Below, one piece after another: positions 14,995-21,601 of a stretch of DNA of 21,914 nt (positions within the stretch are counted from its first letter, which is position 1; each line of letters begins with the position of its first letter). Below the pieces are notes generated by a model. The model ran no database searches, was not told the origin of the DNA, and was given only the letters and a program-made list of their open reading frames with translations. The DNA is taken from contig CAZZEX010000086.1 of the NCBI GenBank assembly GCA_964653285.1, positions 1-21,914 on the forward strand, written 5' to 3'. Made by a program: the position numbers and the translations under genes. Origin of the DNA: CAZZEX01 sp964653285 (GTDB taxonomy: Bacteria; Chloroflexota; Anaerolineae; B4-G1).

Positions 14995-15006
14995 GGTTAT
15001 CACTCC

Positions 15007-15510
15007 CTATCGCTCTCTTGCGATTGTCACCGTGCCAATGAGTGTGACCAGCAGCAGCACCGAGGCGACCTCGAAGGGCAACACCAGTCCCTCCGGGTCC
15101 ACCAGCGTGGTCCCCAGAATAGCGATGCTGTGTTCAAGCACTGGGCCAGGGGCCGCTCCCCAGTCGTGGTTTAGCGCCACCCATCCCAGCATGCCACACA
15201 GAGCGACGGCCACCAGCGCGGCTGCCCACCACTGGCGGTTGCGTCCGGCGCCGTTCTCGAGGGGATTCATCGTATCCCGCGTGAGCGTGATGGCAAAGAC
15301 GATCAGGATCGCTATGCCGCCTACGTAGACGAACAACTGCACGGCGGCCAGGAAAGGGGCCTCCAGCAGCACGTACAGCCCCGCCACGCCGAAGAACGAG
15401 AGGATCAGGAACAGCGCGGCGTGGAACACGTTGCGACGGGTCACCACCAGCAGCGCTGCTCCTAACGTGATCGCGCCGAAAATGATGAACAGGATTTGTT
15501 GAAGAGACAT
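15007..15510 (-). CDS. nuoJ: NADH-quinone oxidoreductase subunit J
   Basis: This 167-residue protein has five predicted membrane helices. It has the NuoJ core: RRNVFHAALFLILSFFGVAGLY followed by LEAPFLAAVQLFVYVGGIAILIVFAI, the latter containing the pi-bulge helix 3 involved in coupling. The usual family length is 160-200. The ribosome-binding site is weak. The upstream sequence is part of a degenerate heptad array that also encodes the end of nuoH. It is directly followed by nuoK, as is normal; the nuoI gene that usually separates H and J is absent. Confidence 0.92.
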   Translation of the reverse strand: MSLQQILFIIFGAITLGAALLVVTRRNVFHAALFLILSFFGVAGLYVLLEAPFLAAVQLFVYVGGIAILIVFAITLTRDTMNPLENGAGRNRQWWAAALVAVALCGMLGWVALNHDWGAAPGPVLEHSIAILGTTLVDPEGLVLPFEVASVLLLVTLIGTVTIARER

Positions 15511-15520
15511 TTGTTACTCG

Positions 15521-15569
15521 AAGCCGGTAGCCGTCAGCCGGCAGCGGTTTGCCACTGCTGACTGCTCAC
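15521..15569. repeat. Degenerate heptanucleotide tandem repeat at the nuoH/nuoJ junction
   Basis: Seven successive 7-bp units can be read (AAGCCGG, TAGCCGT, CAGCCGG, CAGCGGT, TTGCCAC, TGCTGAC, TGCTCAC). They run from the end of nuoH, whose last residues VSSQQWQTAAG they encode, towards the nuoJ start. Confidence 0.6.
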
Positions 15570-16700
15570 CTTCAGCATTGCCAGCGCCAGCAGGATGTTG
15601 GCTCCCAGGAAAGCCCCCGCCCGCACCCACGGGCCAGCGCTCGTCGGCACAGCCTGGCCTACCAGTGCCACCACGCAGATGTTCACCAGCGCTAGCGGCG
15701 TCAGGAATTTCCAGTTGAGCCTCAATATCTGGTCAACCCGTAGCCGAGGGAGTGTGTATCGGAAGAACTGAATTATCAGAGTGAGTAGCAGGATCTTGAG
15801 CATGAGCCAGAGCGTACTCAGGGCGGGGGCCTGGTCCACCCATGGCCCCCGCCAGCCGCCCAGGAAGAGGGTGGAGAAGGTGGCGGTCACCGCCAGCTGG
15901 TTCAGGGATTCGGCCAGGTAGAACATACCGGACTTCATGCCGCTGTATTCGATGCAGCATCCGGCTACGATCCCCGAGTTGGCCTCCACCAGGTCGAAGG
16001 GTCGCCGCTCTAACTCCGACAGGGAGGAGGCCAGGTAGAGCAGCGCTGTCAGGGGCAGTGTGAACAGGAACGCTACGTCCTGCGCCTCAATGATGTCCTG
16101 CATCGAGAACGAACCGGCTACCATTACCACTACCAGCACCGAGAGCACCTGGGGGATCTCGTAACTGGCCAACGTGACGATGCTACGGAGGGCTCCCAAC
16201 GTCGCGTACTTGTTGTTGGACCCCCATCCGGCCATCAGCATCGTGATCATACTCGCCGAACCCAGGGATAGAATGTAGAAAACCCCGATGTTGAGGTCGG
16301 AGCCGATCAAACCCTTGCCGAGAGGGATCACTGCCCAGATCAGCACGGCGAGGGCGAGGACCAGCATAGGCGCGATGTTGAAGACCCAGCGATCTGCGGC
16401 GGTGGGGATGACGTCCTCTTTGACGAACATCTTGATGGCGTCGGCGAAGACCTGGAGGATGCCCCAGGGGCCGCCGTAAGCGCCAGAGTTGTTGGGGCCG
16501 AGACGGCTTGCTATACGGGCGGCGATCTTGCGCTCGAACCAGATGAGGAAGATGACGGCCACCAGCGGGACGAGGGCCAACACAGACGCACCGACGACCA
16601 GCGTGATCACACGCACCCAGACCTCGGGCAGGCTGGTGCTCGCCAGCAGTTCATGAAACCAGAGTCCAATATTGGTGATCAGGTCTTTGAGGAATTCCAT
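15534..16700 (-). CDS. nuoH: NADH-quinone oxidoreductase subunit H (quinone-site subunit)
   Basis: This 388-residue protein has about eight or nine membrane helices. It forms the quinone chamber and links the peripheral and membrane arms. Signatures are FERKIAARIASRLGPN, GGPWGILQVFADAIKMFVKED, ERRPFDLVEA and IEYSGMKSGMFYLAE. The acidic loop that is usually PEAE-x-ELV is here VEANSGIV, so two of the conserved carboxylates are replaced by Asn and Gly. The ATG at 16700 has AGGA nine bases upstream and starts at MEFLKDL; an in-frame upstream start at 16769 would add 23 basic residues from the hairpin region and is rejected. It follows nuoA directly; nuoB, C and D are missing between them, and nuoI is missing after it. 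Confidence 0.92.
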   Translation of the reverse strand: MEFLKDLITNIGLWFHELLASTSLPEVWVRVITLVVGASVLALVPLVAVIFLIWFERKIAARIASRLGPNNSGAYGGPWGILQVFADAIKMFVKEDVIPTAADRWVFNIAPMLVLALAVLIWAVIPLGKGLIGSDLNIGVFYILSLGSASMITMLMAGWGSNNKYATLGALRSIVTLASYEIPQVLSVLVVVMVAGSFSMQDIIEAQDVAFLFTLPLTALLYLASSLSELERRPFDLVEANSGIVAGCCIEYSGMKSGMFYLAESLNQLAVTATFSTLFLGGWRGPWVDQAPALSTLWLMLKILLLTLIIQFFRYTLPRLRVDQILRLNWKFLTPLALVNICVVALVGQAVPTSAGPWVRAGAFLGANILLALAMLKVSSQQWQTAAG

Positions 16701-16740
16701 ACGGTCAATTCCTGTGGGCTTCGTCGTGAGACTTCGTCGA

Positions 16741-16820
16741 GCGCTTCGGATGAGCGTTCGACTGAGCACTCGCGCCGAAGGCTCGGCGTCGAGTGCTCAG
16801 TCGAGACGCGCTCAGCCGAA
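16741..16820. repeat. Large hairpin between nuoA and nuoH
   Basis: CGACTGAGCACTCG (16759-16772) pairs perfectly with CGAGTGCTCAGTCG (16790-16803). Inside it CGCCGA (16773-16778) pairs with TCGGCG (16783-16788) around an AGGC loop, leaving one bulged T (16789). The flanks (about 16742-16758 and 16804-16820) extend the pairing imperfectly. It fills the 130-bp gap where nuoB, nuoC and nuoD would normally stand. It may be an mRNA-processing or stability element, or a mobile repeat. Confidence 0.75.
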
Positions 16821-16830
16821 CGGCAGCGGC

Positions 16831-17187
16831 TTACATCCACGCAAGCGCGCCCTTGCGCCGGACGTAGATCAGACCTCCGAGCAGGATTAGGATGAAGATG
16901 ATTGCCTCGATCACGGCGTAGAGCCCCAATCTGTGATAGGCCAGCGCCCACGGAAGCAGAAATACGGCCCCAACATCGAACACGACGAAGACCAGGGCGA
17001 AGACGTAATACTGTGCCTGGAACGGGATCCAGGTCTCGCCGCGGGTCTGTAAGCCGCGTTCGTAGATTTCTGCTTTACGGGAACTGGGTTTTTGGGGGCG
17101 GGCGAGAAAGGCCAGAGCCGGTGGGGCGACGCCGAAGATAAGCGCGACGATCAGAAAGACGCCAATAAAAGCGAATTGATCCAGCAA
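16831..17187 (-). CDS. nuoA: NADH-quinone oxidoreductase subunit A
   Basis: This 118-residue protein has three membrane helices, the usual size and shape of NuoA. The conserved segment AEIYERGLQTRG precedes WIPFQAQYYVFALVFVVFDVGAVFLLPWA, the helix with the membrane Asp/Glu residues near the quinone entrance. It begins with TTG, supported by GGAGG six bases upstream and by homology starting right there. It is the first gene of the nuo transcript, about 33 bases after the predicted start of transcription. Confidence 0.92.
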   Translation of the reverse strand: MLDQFAFIGVFLIVALIFGVAPPALAFLARPQKPSSRKAEIYERGLQTRGETWIPFQAQYYVFALVFVVFDVGAVFLLPWALAYHRLGLYAVIEAIIFILILLGGLIYVRRKGALAWM

Positions 17188-17228
17188 TGTGGTCCTCCGA
17201 AGGTTGATCGCGAGCGCAAACGGCGGCT

Positions 17229-17258
17229 ATTATAGCACGATTGGGGTCAAAGCGCCAA
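17229..17258 (-). promoter_or_regulatory. nuoA: Sigma70-type promoter of the nuo operon
   Basis: On the minus strand, TTGGCG (17258-17253) and a perfect TATAAT (17234-17229) are separated by 18 bases. It lies in the gap between the c-di-AMP receptor gene and nuoA, so nuo can be expressed independently of the atp operon. Confidence 0.7.
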
Positions 17259-17303
17259 CGCTCCCCCAGTGGCGAAGTTGGGTAGTTGAGGTGAGCACCT
17301 GGC

Positions 17304-17633
17304 CTATGCCTTCAAGAATTGCACGGCGTCGAGCACAAAGATCACCGCGCCGCCCACCTCCACTTCCTTGGTGGCCAAAACATACGACTCTCCGGACTCC
17401 ATTACGGGGGGCAAAGAACCCACGCTCTGGGTACGGGTGTGGCAGTTGTCCCGGATCAGACGGACGACGTCCTCCACCTGCTCGTCTTCCACGCCAGTGA
17501 AGAGCGTCACGTTCTCTTTGCGCAGAAACCCTCCGGCGGTTTTGAACGTAGTAACCCCATATCCGCTTGTGACCAGCACATCAACTAGCGGCAGGGCATC
17601 ATCTTTGTTCACAACGCTGACGATGAATTTCAT
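17304..17633 (-). CDS. darA: Cyclic-di-AMP receptor protein DarA/PstA
   Basis: This 109-residue protein has a P-II-like fold of the c-di-AMP receptor family (PF06153). Recognisable are MKFIVSVVNKDDALPLVDVL at the N-terminus, GYGVTTFKTAGGFLRKENVTLFTGVED with the ligand loop, and VGGAVIFVLDAVQFLKA at the end. The family is a trimeric cytosolic sensor of c-di-AMP, a messenger that controls K+ and osmotic balance. Its effector partner is generally unknown. It follows atpG by 18 bp on the same strand with a good GGAGG, so it probably shares the ATPase transcript. The ATG is preferred over the overlapping GTG one codon upstream. Confidence 0.9.
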   Translation of the reverse strand: MKFIVSVVNKDDALPLVDVLVTSGYGVTTFKTAGGFLRKENVTLFTGVEDEQVEDVVRLIRDNCHTRTQSVGSLPPVMESGESYVLATKEVEVGGAVIFVLDAVQFLKA

Positions 17634-17651
17634 CACAGCCCTCCCTCGCCG

Positions 17652-18611
17652 TCAGGTGCCCGCCATTCCCAGGGGACGCCTGCCGCGGGCGTTACTTTGC
17701 ACCTCCAATACTTCGCGGGTGATGCTCTCCTGGCGGATAGCGTGGTATTGGAGTTGCAACTTCTCCACACGTTCGTCCAGGTTGGCTATGGCGGCGTCCA
17801 TCGTCTGCAAACGCGCCCCCTGTTCGCTGACCATACTTTCAATCAGCGCCAGGTAGACCTGCACGGCCAGGTGTTCCCAGAGCAGAAAATCCTGGAGGGC
17901 CTGCGGCGGCGTGCCCAGGATCAAATCCTCCGGCGCGAGGGTTCGCTCGCCCTGCGACGATTCCCGGACGCTACGCCAGACAGCGGCGAGGTCAGGTGGC
18001 AGCAGGCGCACCTCAACCCGCCGATAACGGCCAAATGAGACGAATTGGTTGTAGATTAGGTAGAGTGTGTTAAAGGCTCCCGTCTCGTAGAAACGCTTGA
18101 CTTTGGCCACGATGTCGCGCGCTTCGACGAAGGAGACGGCGTGGGTGAGCGGAAAGTGCTGCGTGTAGAGCAACTCACAGCCGCCGCGACGGAAAAACCG
18201 TTCCCCATATTCTCCCAGGGCAATGACTTTGATCTCTCTCCCTGTCTCTCGTTCGCGCTCGATGAAGTCCATGGCATGGGCTACCAGGCCGGCGTTGAAT
18301 GTGCCGCACAGCCCCCGGTCGGAGGTCAACGCGATCAGTCCCATGCTCCCATCGGCCCTGCTCAGGGCAGGCTTTTTGGCGTCGGAGGTGCTTCCCCTGA
18401 GATGATGTCCCCCTCGCGTCAGCGCCGTGGGGAAGGTTGTGGCAAGGGCGAGTTGCTGATCTACGGCGCGGGCGTACTGCTGGGCTGAGCGCAGCCGCAC
18501 CCGCGCCCGTCGCCAGCGGATTGCCGACATGGCCCGAATGGAGCGTAGTAGGTGATGAATATCCTCCAGGCTCTGGAGGCGCCGCTGAATCTCGCCGGCT
18601 ACCTGTGCCAT
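17652..18611 (-). CDS. atpG: F-type ATPase gamma subunit, alternate (N-ATPase) type
   Basis: This 319-residue protein is the rotating central shaft of F1. Its N-terminal coiled-coil helix is IQRRLQSLEDIHHLLRSIRAMSA and its C-terminal helix is RLQTMDAAIANLDERVEKLQLQYHAIRQESITREVLEV. In between are the Rossmann-like segments LIALTSDRGLCGTFNAGLV and KVIALGEYGERFF. It is clearly homologous to AtpG but divergent, and a basic tail NARGRRPLGMAGT follows the usual end. It overlaps the end of atpA by 13 bp and has AAGGAG before the ATG. No atpD or atpC follows, which fits the alternate operon order, where beta and epsilon come first. Confidence 0.9.
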   Translation of the reverse strand: MAQVAGEIQRRLQSLEDIHHLLRSIRAMSAIRWRRARVRLRSAQQYARAVDQQLALATTFPTALTRGGHHLRGSTSDAKKPALSRADGSMGLIALTSDRGLCGTFNAGLVAHAMDFIERERETGREIKVIALGEYGERFFRRGGCELLYTQHFPLTHAVSFVEARDIVAKVKRFYETGAFNTLYLIYNQFVSFGRYRRVEVRLLPPDLAAVWRSVRESSQGERTLAPEDLILGTPPQALQDFLLWEHLAVQVYLALIESMVSEQGARLQTMDAAIANLDERVEKLQLQYHAIRQESITREVLEVQSNARGRRPLGMAGT

Positions 18612-20215
18612 ACCTGCTCCTTGAAACGCTCCAGCGCGTTCCGTAGGTCTGTCTTCAGATGGGGGTTCCAGTGGCCGATGGAGAACTCGGCCAGCAGGCC
18701 GGAATGTTGCTGTTGCAGAAAACTGAGCAAAAGCGTCTCGAAACGGCGTACCTGCTCGACTGGAACGTCGTCCAGGTATCCCTGCCCGGCGGCATAGATG
18801 ACAGCCACCTGGTGCGCGACCGGCATGGGCTCATATTGGGGCTGGGTCAAGATGATGCGTACCCGCTCGCCGCGCGCTAACTGCTCGCGCGTTGCTCTGT
18901 CCAATTCGGTGCCAAAGCGGGCAAAGATCTGCAATTCGAGGAACTGAGCGATGTCCAGCGCCAGGTGGCGCGACACAGCGCGCATGGCACTGTTCTGCGC
19001 TGCGCCGCCCACACGGGAAACGGAGAGCCCCACGTCTATGGCCGGGCGGATGCCCTCATTGAAGAGTTGTGTGGTCAGGTAAATCTGCCCGTCGGTGATT
19101 GAGATGAGGTTGGTGGGGATGTAGGCCGCGATGTTGCCAGCCTGGGTCTCGATGATGGGCAAGGCGGTCATACTCCCCCCGCCGTGCGCTGCGGAGAGAC
19201 GGGCGGAGCGTTCGAGCAGGCGCGAGTGCAGGTAAAAGATGTCACCTGGATAGGCCTCGCGCCCTGCTGGTCGTTGCAGCAGCAGTGAGAGTTGGCGGTA
19301 AGCGATGGCGTGTTTGCTCAGGTCATCGTAGATGATCAGTGCGTGCCGGCCAGCGTACATAAATGCTTCGGCCATAGCGCAGCCAGCATAGGGAACCAGG
19401 TAGACCATCGAGGGTGGCTCCTCGGCACTGGCGACCACGACCGTGGTGTAGTCCAGCGCGTCGTTTTCACGAAACGTCTCCACAATCTGCGCCACGGTGG
19501 ACATCTTTTGCCCAATGCAGACGTAGATGCAGTAGACGGACTGGTCACGCTGGTTGATGACCGTGTCAACAGCGATGGCAGTTTTGCCGATCTGCCGGTC
19601 GCCGATGACCAACTCACGCTGCCCGCGTCCCAACGGGATGACCGAGTCAATGGCCTTGATGCCGGTCTGCAGCGGTTCACTGACCGGCGCACGCTGGATA
19701 AAGGTGGGCGCCCGGTAGTCTATGGGGCGATGCACCTCGACCTCCAGCGGCCCCAGGTCGTCAATAGGCTGGCCCAGCGCATTGACCACGCGCCCCAGAA
19801 GCGGTTCGCCCACCGGCACATCAATCACCCGCCCGGTACCTTTGACAATGTCGCCCGCGCGGATGTCCACGCCAGTCCCCAACAGCACGCAGCCCACGTA
19901 GTTGTGGTTGAGATCCAGTGCCAGGCCATAGGTGCCATCAGGGCACAGGATCAACTCATCCGCCATCACGCCGCGCAGACCAGAGACGATGGCCACGCCA
20001 TCGCCCACCTGTCTGACAGTGCCCACGCTTTGTGCCGACAGGCGGTAGCGGTATTGGTCAATCAGCCCACGCAAGGCCGAAAGATGGTACTCGGTCTTGA
20101 TATTGTGCGTAAGTTCAATCTGGCGGAGTTGGTAGCGCTGTTCATCACCCAGGCGGGCGATGAGGTCGAGCAGGTCGGCTGTGTGTAACGGAGAGGACGT
20201 AGCAGTCTTACCCAA
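18599..20215 (-). CDS. atpA: F-type ATPase alpha subunit, alternate (N-ATPase) type
   Basis: This 538-residue protein is the regulatory nucleotide-binding subunit of the F1 hexamer. The P-loop GDRQIGKT lies at about 205-212. The alpha signature PAIDVGLSVSRVGGAAQ with the arginine finger is present, as is LPIIETQAGNIAAYIPTNLISITDGQIYL. The TTG at 20215 is chosen because GAGG lies six bases before it and no in-frame ATG occurs until deep in the protein; the start overlaps the atpF stop by 8 bp. The N-terminus (LLDLIARLGDEQRYQLRQIE) differs from standard alpha, which uses its N-terminus to bind delta. It sits between atpF and atpG with no separate delta gene. Confidence 0.93.
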   Translation of the reverse strand: MGKTATSSPLHTADLLDLIARLGDEQRYQLRQIELTHNIKTEYHLSALRGLIDQYRYRLSAQSVGTVRQVGDGVAIVSGLRGVMADELILCPDGTYGLALDLNHNYVGCVLLGTGVDIRAGDIVKGTGRVIDVPVGEPLLGRVVNALGQPIDDLGPLEVEVHRPIDYRAPTFIQRAPVSEPLQTGIKAIDSVIPLGRGQRELVIGDRQIGKTAIAVDTVINQRDQSVYCIYVCIGQKMSTVAQIVETFRENDALDYTTVVVASAEEPPSMVYLVPYAGCAMAEAFMYAGRHALIIYDDLSKHAIAYRQLSLLLQRPAGREAYPGDIFYLHSRLLERSARLSAAHGGGSMTALPIIETQAGNIAAYIPTNLISITDGQIYLTTQLFNEGIRPAIDVGLSVSRVGGAAQNSAMRAVSRHLALDIAQFLELQIFARFGTELDRATREQLARGERVRIILTQPQYEPMPVAHQVAVIYAAGQGYLDDVPVEQVRRFETLLLSFLQQQHSGLLAEFSIGHWNPHLKTDLRNALERFKEQVWHR

Positions 20216-20954
20216 TTTCTGCCTCGTACCGGTTGCGTAGTTGTTGGAGTTGCCCTTGCAGGCTGCCGTCAATCAGCATATCGCCGAGGCGCACCATCGC
20301 GCCGGCGATCAGACCGGCATCAACACGGCAGGCCAGATCAATAGGCTGGGACACCACTGTCTCTAACGTGGTCACAATCCGCACTTTATTTTCCTGGGCC
20401 AGAGGGGTCGCTGTGATCAGTTCAGCCGAAACGGCTTCTTCGCCGTCAGTGGAGATGCGTCCGTCCAACTGCACCGAGCGCAATTGGTACAAAAAGGCGT
20501 CCAGGTAAGCCTGATGTAGTTGCGGGTTGAGGGCGTCTTCCATCACACGCCGGGTGAGTGTAGCCACCAGTCCGCCAATTTCGCTGCGGTGCAGACGTAG
20601 TGCATCAGCGCGTTGTTGTTCAATTTCCTCCCGGGCGCGCGCACGCATGGCATCGATCTCCTGGTAGGCCTCTTGGAGCATCTGTTGCCGCGTTTCATCA
20701 ATGACGATGCGGGCTTCGTTCTTGAGCGCCACAATTTCCGCGTCAATGTTCTCGCGCTTTTCTTCGTACTCCAGCCTCAAATCTTCGGCTTCGCGAGTCG
20801 CCTTCGCCGCCTCATCCATCGCCTTTGTCACCTGGCTCGCACGCTTATCGAGCATCTTTTTCAGTGGCTGGAAGAGGAAGCGGGTCAGGATGTAAGCCAA
20901 GATGAGGAAATTGGCGATTTGCAGAAGGAGTGTGCTCAGGTTGATTTCTAGCAT
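20208..20954 (-). CDS. atpF: F-type ATPase b subunit with delta-like C-terminal domain
   Basis: This 248-residue protein has one N-terminal membrane helix (about residues 7-27), a long charged coiled coil (about 35-130), then a C-terminal part that looks like the end of the delta/OSCP subunit: VDAGLIAGAMVRLGDMLIDGS followed by LQGQLQQL (about 211-238). Ordinary b subunits are about 160 residues, while the alternate F1F0 b subunit is near 250. The peripheral stalk and its F1 cap would thus be one polypeptide. The ATG at 20954 has GGAGG five bases upstream. The N-terminal helical bundle of delta is not recognisable. Confidence 0.9.
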   Translation of the reverse strand: MLEINLSTLLLQIANFLILAYILTRFLFQPLKKMLDKRASQVTKAMDEAAKATREAEDLRLEYEEKRENIDAEIVALKNEARIVIDETRQQMLQEAYQEIDAMRARAREEIEQQRADALRLHRSEIGGLVATLTRRVMEDALNPQLHQAYLDAFLYQLRSVQLDGRISTDGEEAVSAELITATPLAQENKVRIVTTLETVVSQPIDLACRVDAGLIAGAMVRLGDMLIDGSLQGQLQQLRNRYEAEIG

Positions 20955-20963
20955 AACCACCTC

Positions 20964-20998
20964 CAGTCAGCGGTTAGCGGTCAGTAGTTAGCAATCAG
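20964..20998. repeat. Degenerate heptanucleotide tandem repeat between atpE and atpF
   Basis: Five consecutive 7-bp units (CAGTCAG, CGGTTAG, CGGTCAG, TAGTTAG, CAATCAG) sit just upstream of the atpF ribosome-binding site. Confidence 0.7.
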
Positions 20999-21016
20999 CG
21001 TGTTTCGATGACCATT

Positions 21017-21058
21017 ATTCGCCATTCGCCATTCGCCATTCGCCATTTGCTATTCGCC
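21017..21058. repeat. Heptanucleotide tandem repeat (ATTCGCC) at the end of atpE
   Basis: Six contiguous 7-bp units, five of them exact ATTCGCC and one ATTTGCT. The array starts in the atpE-atpF gap and runs across the atpE stop codon, so its last unit encodes the final Gly-Glu and the stop. Confidence 0.85.
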
Positions 21059-21334
21059 CACGATGTACTTGAGCATCGGGTTCGCAAAGATCAAGATCAA
21101 GATGACCGCCAACACGTAGATGGCCAACGACTCCAGCATGGCCAGAGAAAGCAGAACGATGGTGTTGATGCGGTCGCCCGCTTCGGGCTGCCGGGCAATG
21201 GCTTTCAGCCCGCTCGTGGCGACGACCATCTGCCCGATGGCCGGCACGACGATACCTACAATGACGCCCGGGCCAGAGATCAGAACCGTCACTATGATAA
21301 AGATCTTATCCCACGGCAGGTTATTCCAGTCCAT
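21050..21334 (-). CDS. atpE: F-type ATPase c subunit with Na+-binding signature
   Basis: This 94-residue hairpin has two membrane helices around the cytoplasmic loop ARQPE (47-51). The ion site is Glu68 in AMLESLAIY. Gln35, Glu68, Ser69 and Tyr73 align without gaps (constant offset of three) with Gln32, Glu65, Ser66 and Tyr70 of the Na+-driven Ilyobacter tartaricus c-ring; position Thr67 is Leu here. The pairing of Gln with Glu-Ser is the accepted mark of Na+-binding rings. The ATG at 21334 is supported by AAGGAG seven bases upstream and gives the normal family length; an upstream in-frame start at 21385 would add a hydrophilic tail made from repeat DNA. It lies downstream of atpB, separated by a MITE-like element. 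Confidence 0.93.
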   Translation of the reverse strand: MDWNNLPWDKIFIIVTVLISGPGVIVGIVVPAIGQMVVATSGLKAIARQPEAGDRINTIVLLSLAMLESLAIYVLAVILILIFANPMLKYIVGE

Positions 21335-21415
21335 TTCATTTCTCCTTATTGTGATTCGCGTTCGAGTACTTTCCAATTTGTTCATTGTCTGTTACTGCTC
21401 GGCCTACCCGTGATA

Positions 21416-21542
21416 TGTCATTCCGAGGAGCGGAGCAGCCTGCCCTGAGCCAGCCGAAGGGACGAGGAATCTCGCTTTGTGGGAGAGACAAATTCTCACC
21501 AACGATGAGATTCTTCGCTCCCTCCGGTCGCTCAGAATGACA
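21416..21542. mobile_element. MITE-like inverted-repeat element between atpB and atpE
   Basis: The ends TGTCATTCCGAG (21416-21427) and CTCAGAATGACA (21531-21542) are complementary at 11 of 12 positions. A second inner inverted pair, GAGGAATCTCG near 21464 and TGAGATTCTTCG near 21506, also pairs. The 127-bp element has no coding capacity. Elements with TGTCATTC...GAATGACA ends occur as dispersed intergenic repeats in several bacterial phyla. No target duplication could be established. Confidence 0.65.
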
Positions 21543-21558
21543 GTGGCTGAGTAGTCAC

Positions 21559-21601
21559 CATTGTTCATTGGTTCACTGTTCATTGTTCATTGTTCATTGC
21601 T
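21559..21601. repeat. Heptanucleotide tandem repeat (CATTGTT) after atpB
   Basis: Units CATTGTT, CATTGGTT (one base longer), CACTGTT, CATTGTT, CATTGTT and CATTGCT lead directly to the atpB stop codon. Confidence 0.8.

Noticed and set aside
21017..21058. CRISPR-like array made of the ATTCGCC repeats.
   Set aside because: Units are 7 bp and contiguous, with no spacers and no cas genes.
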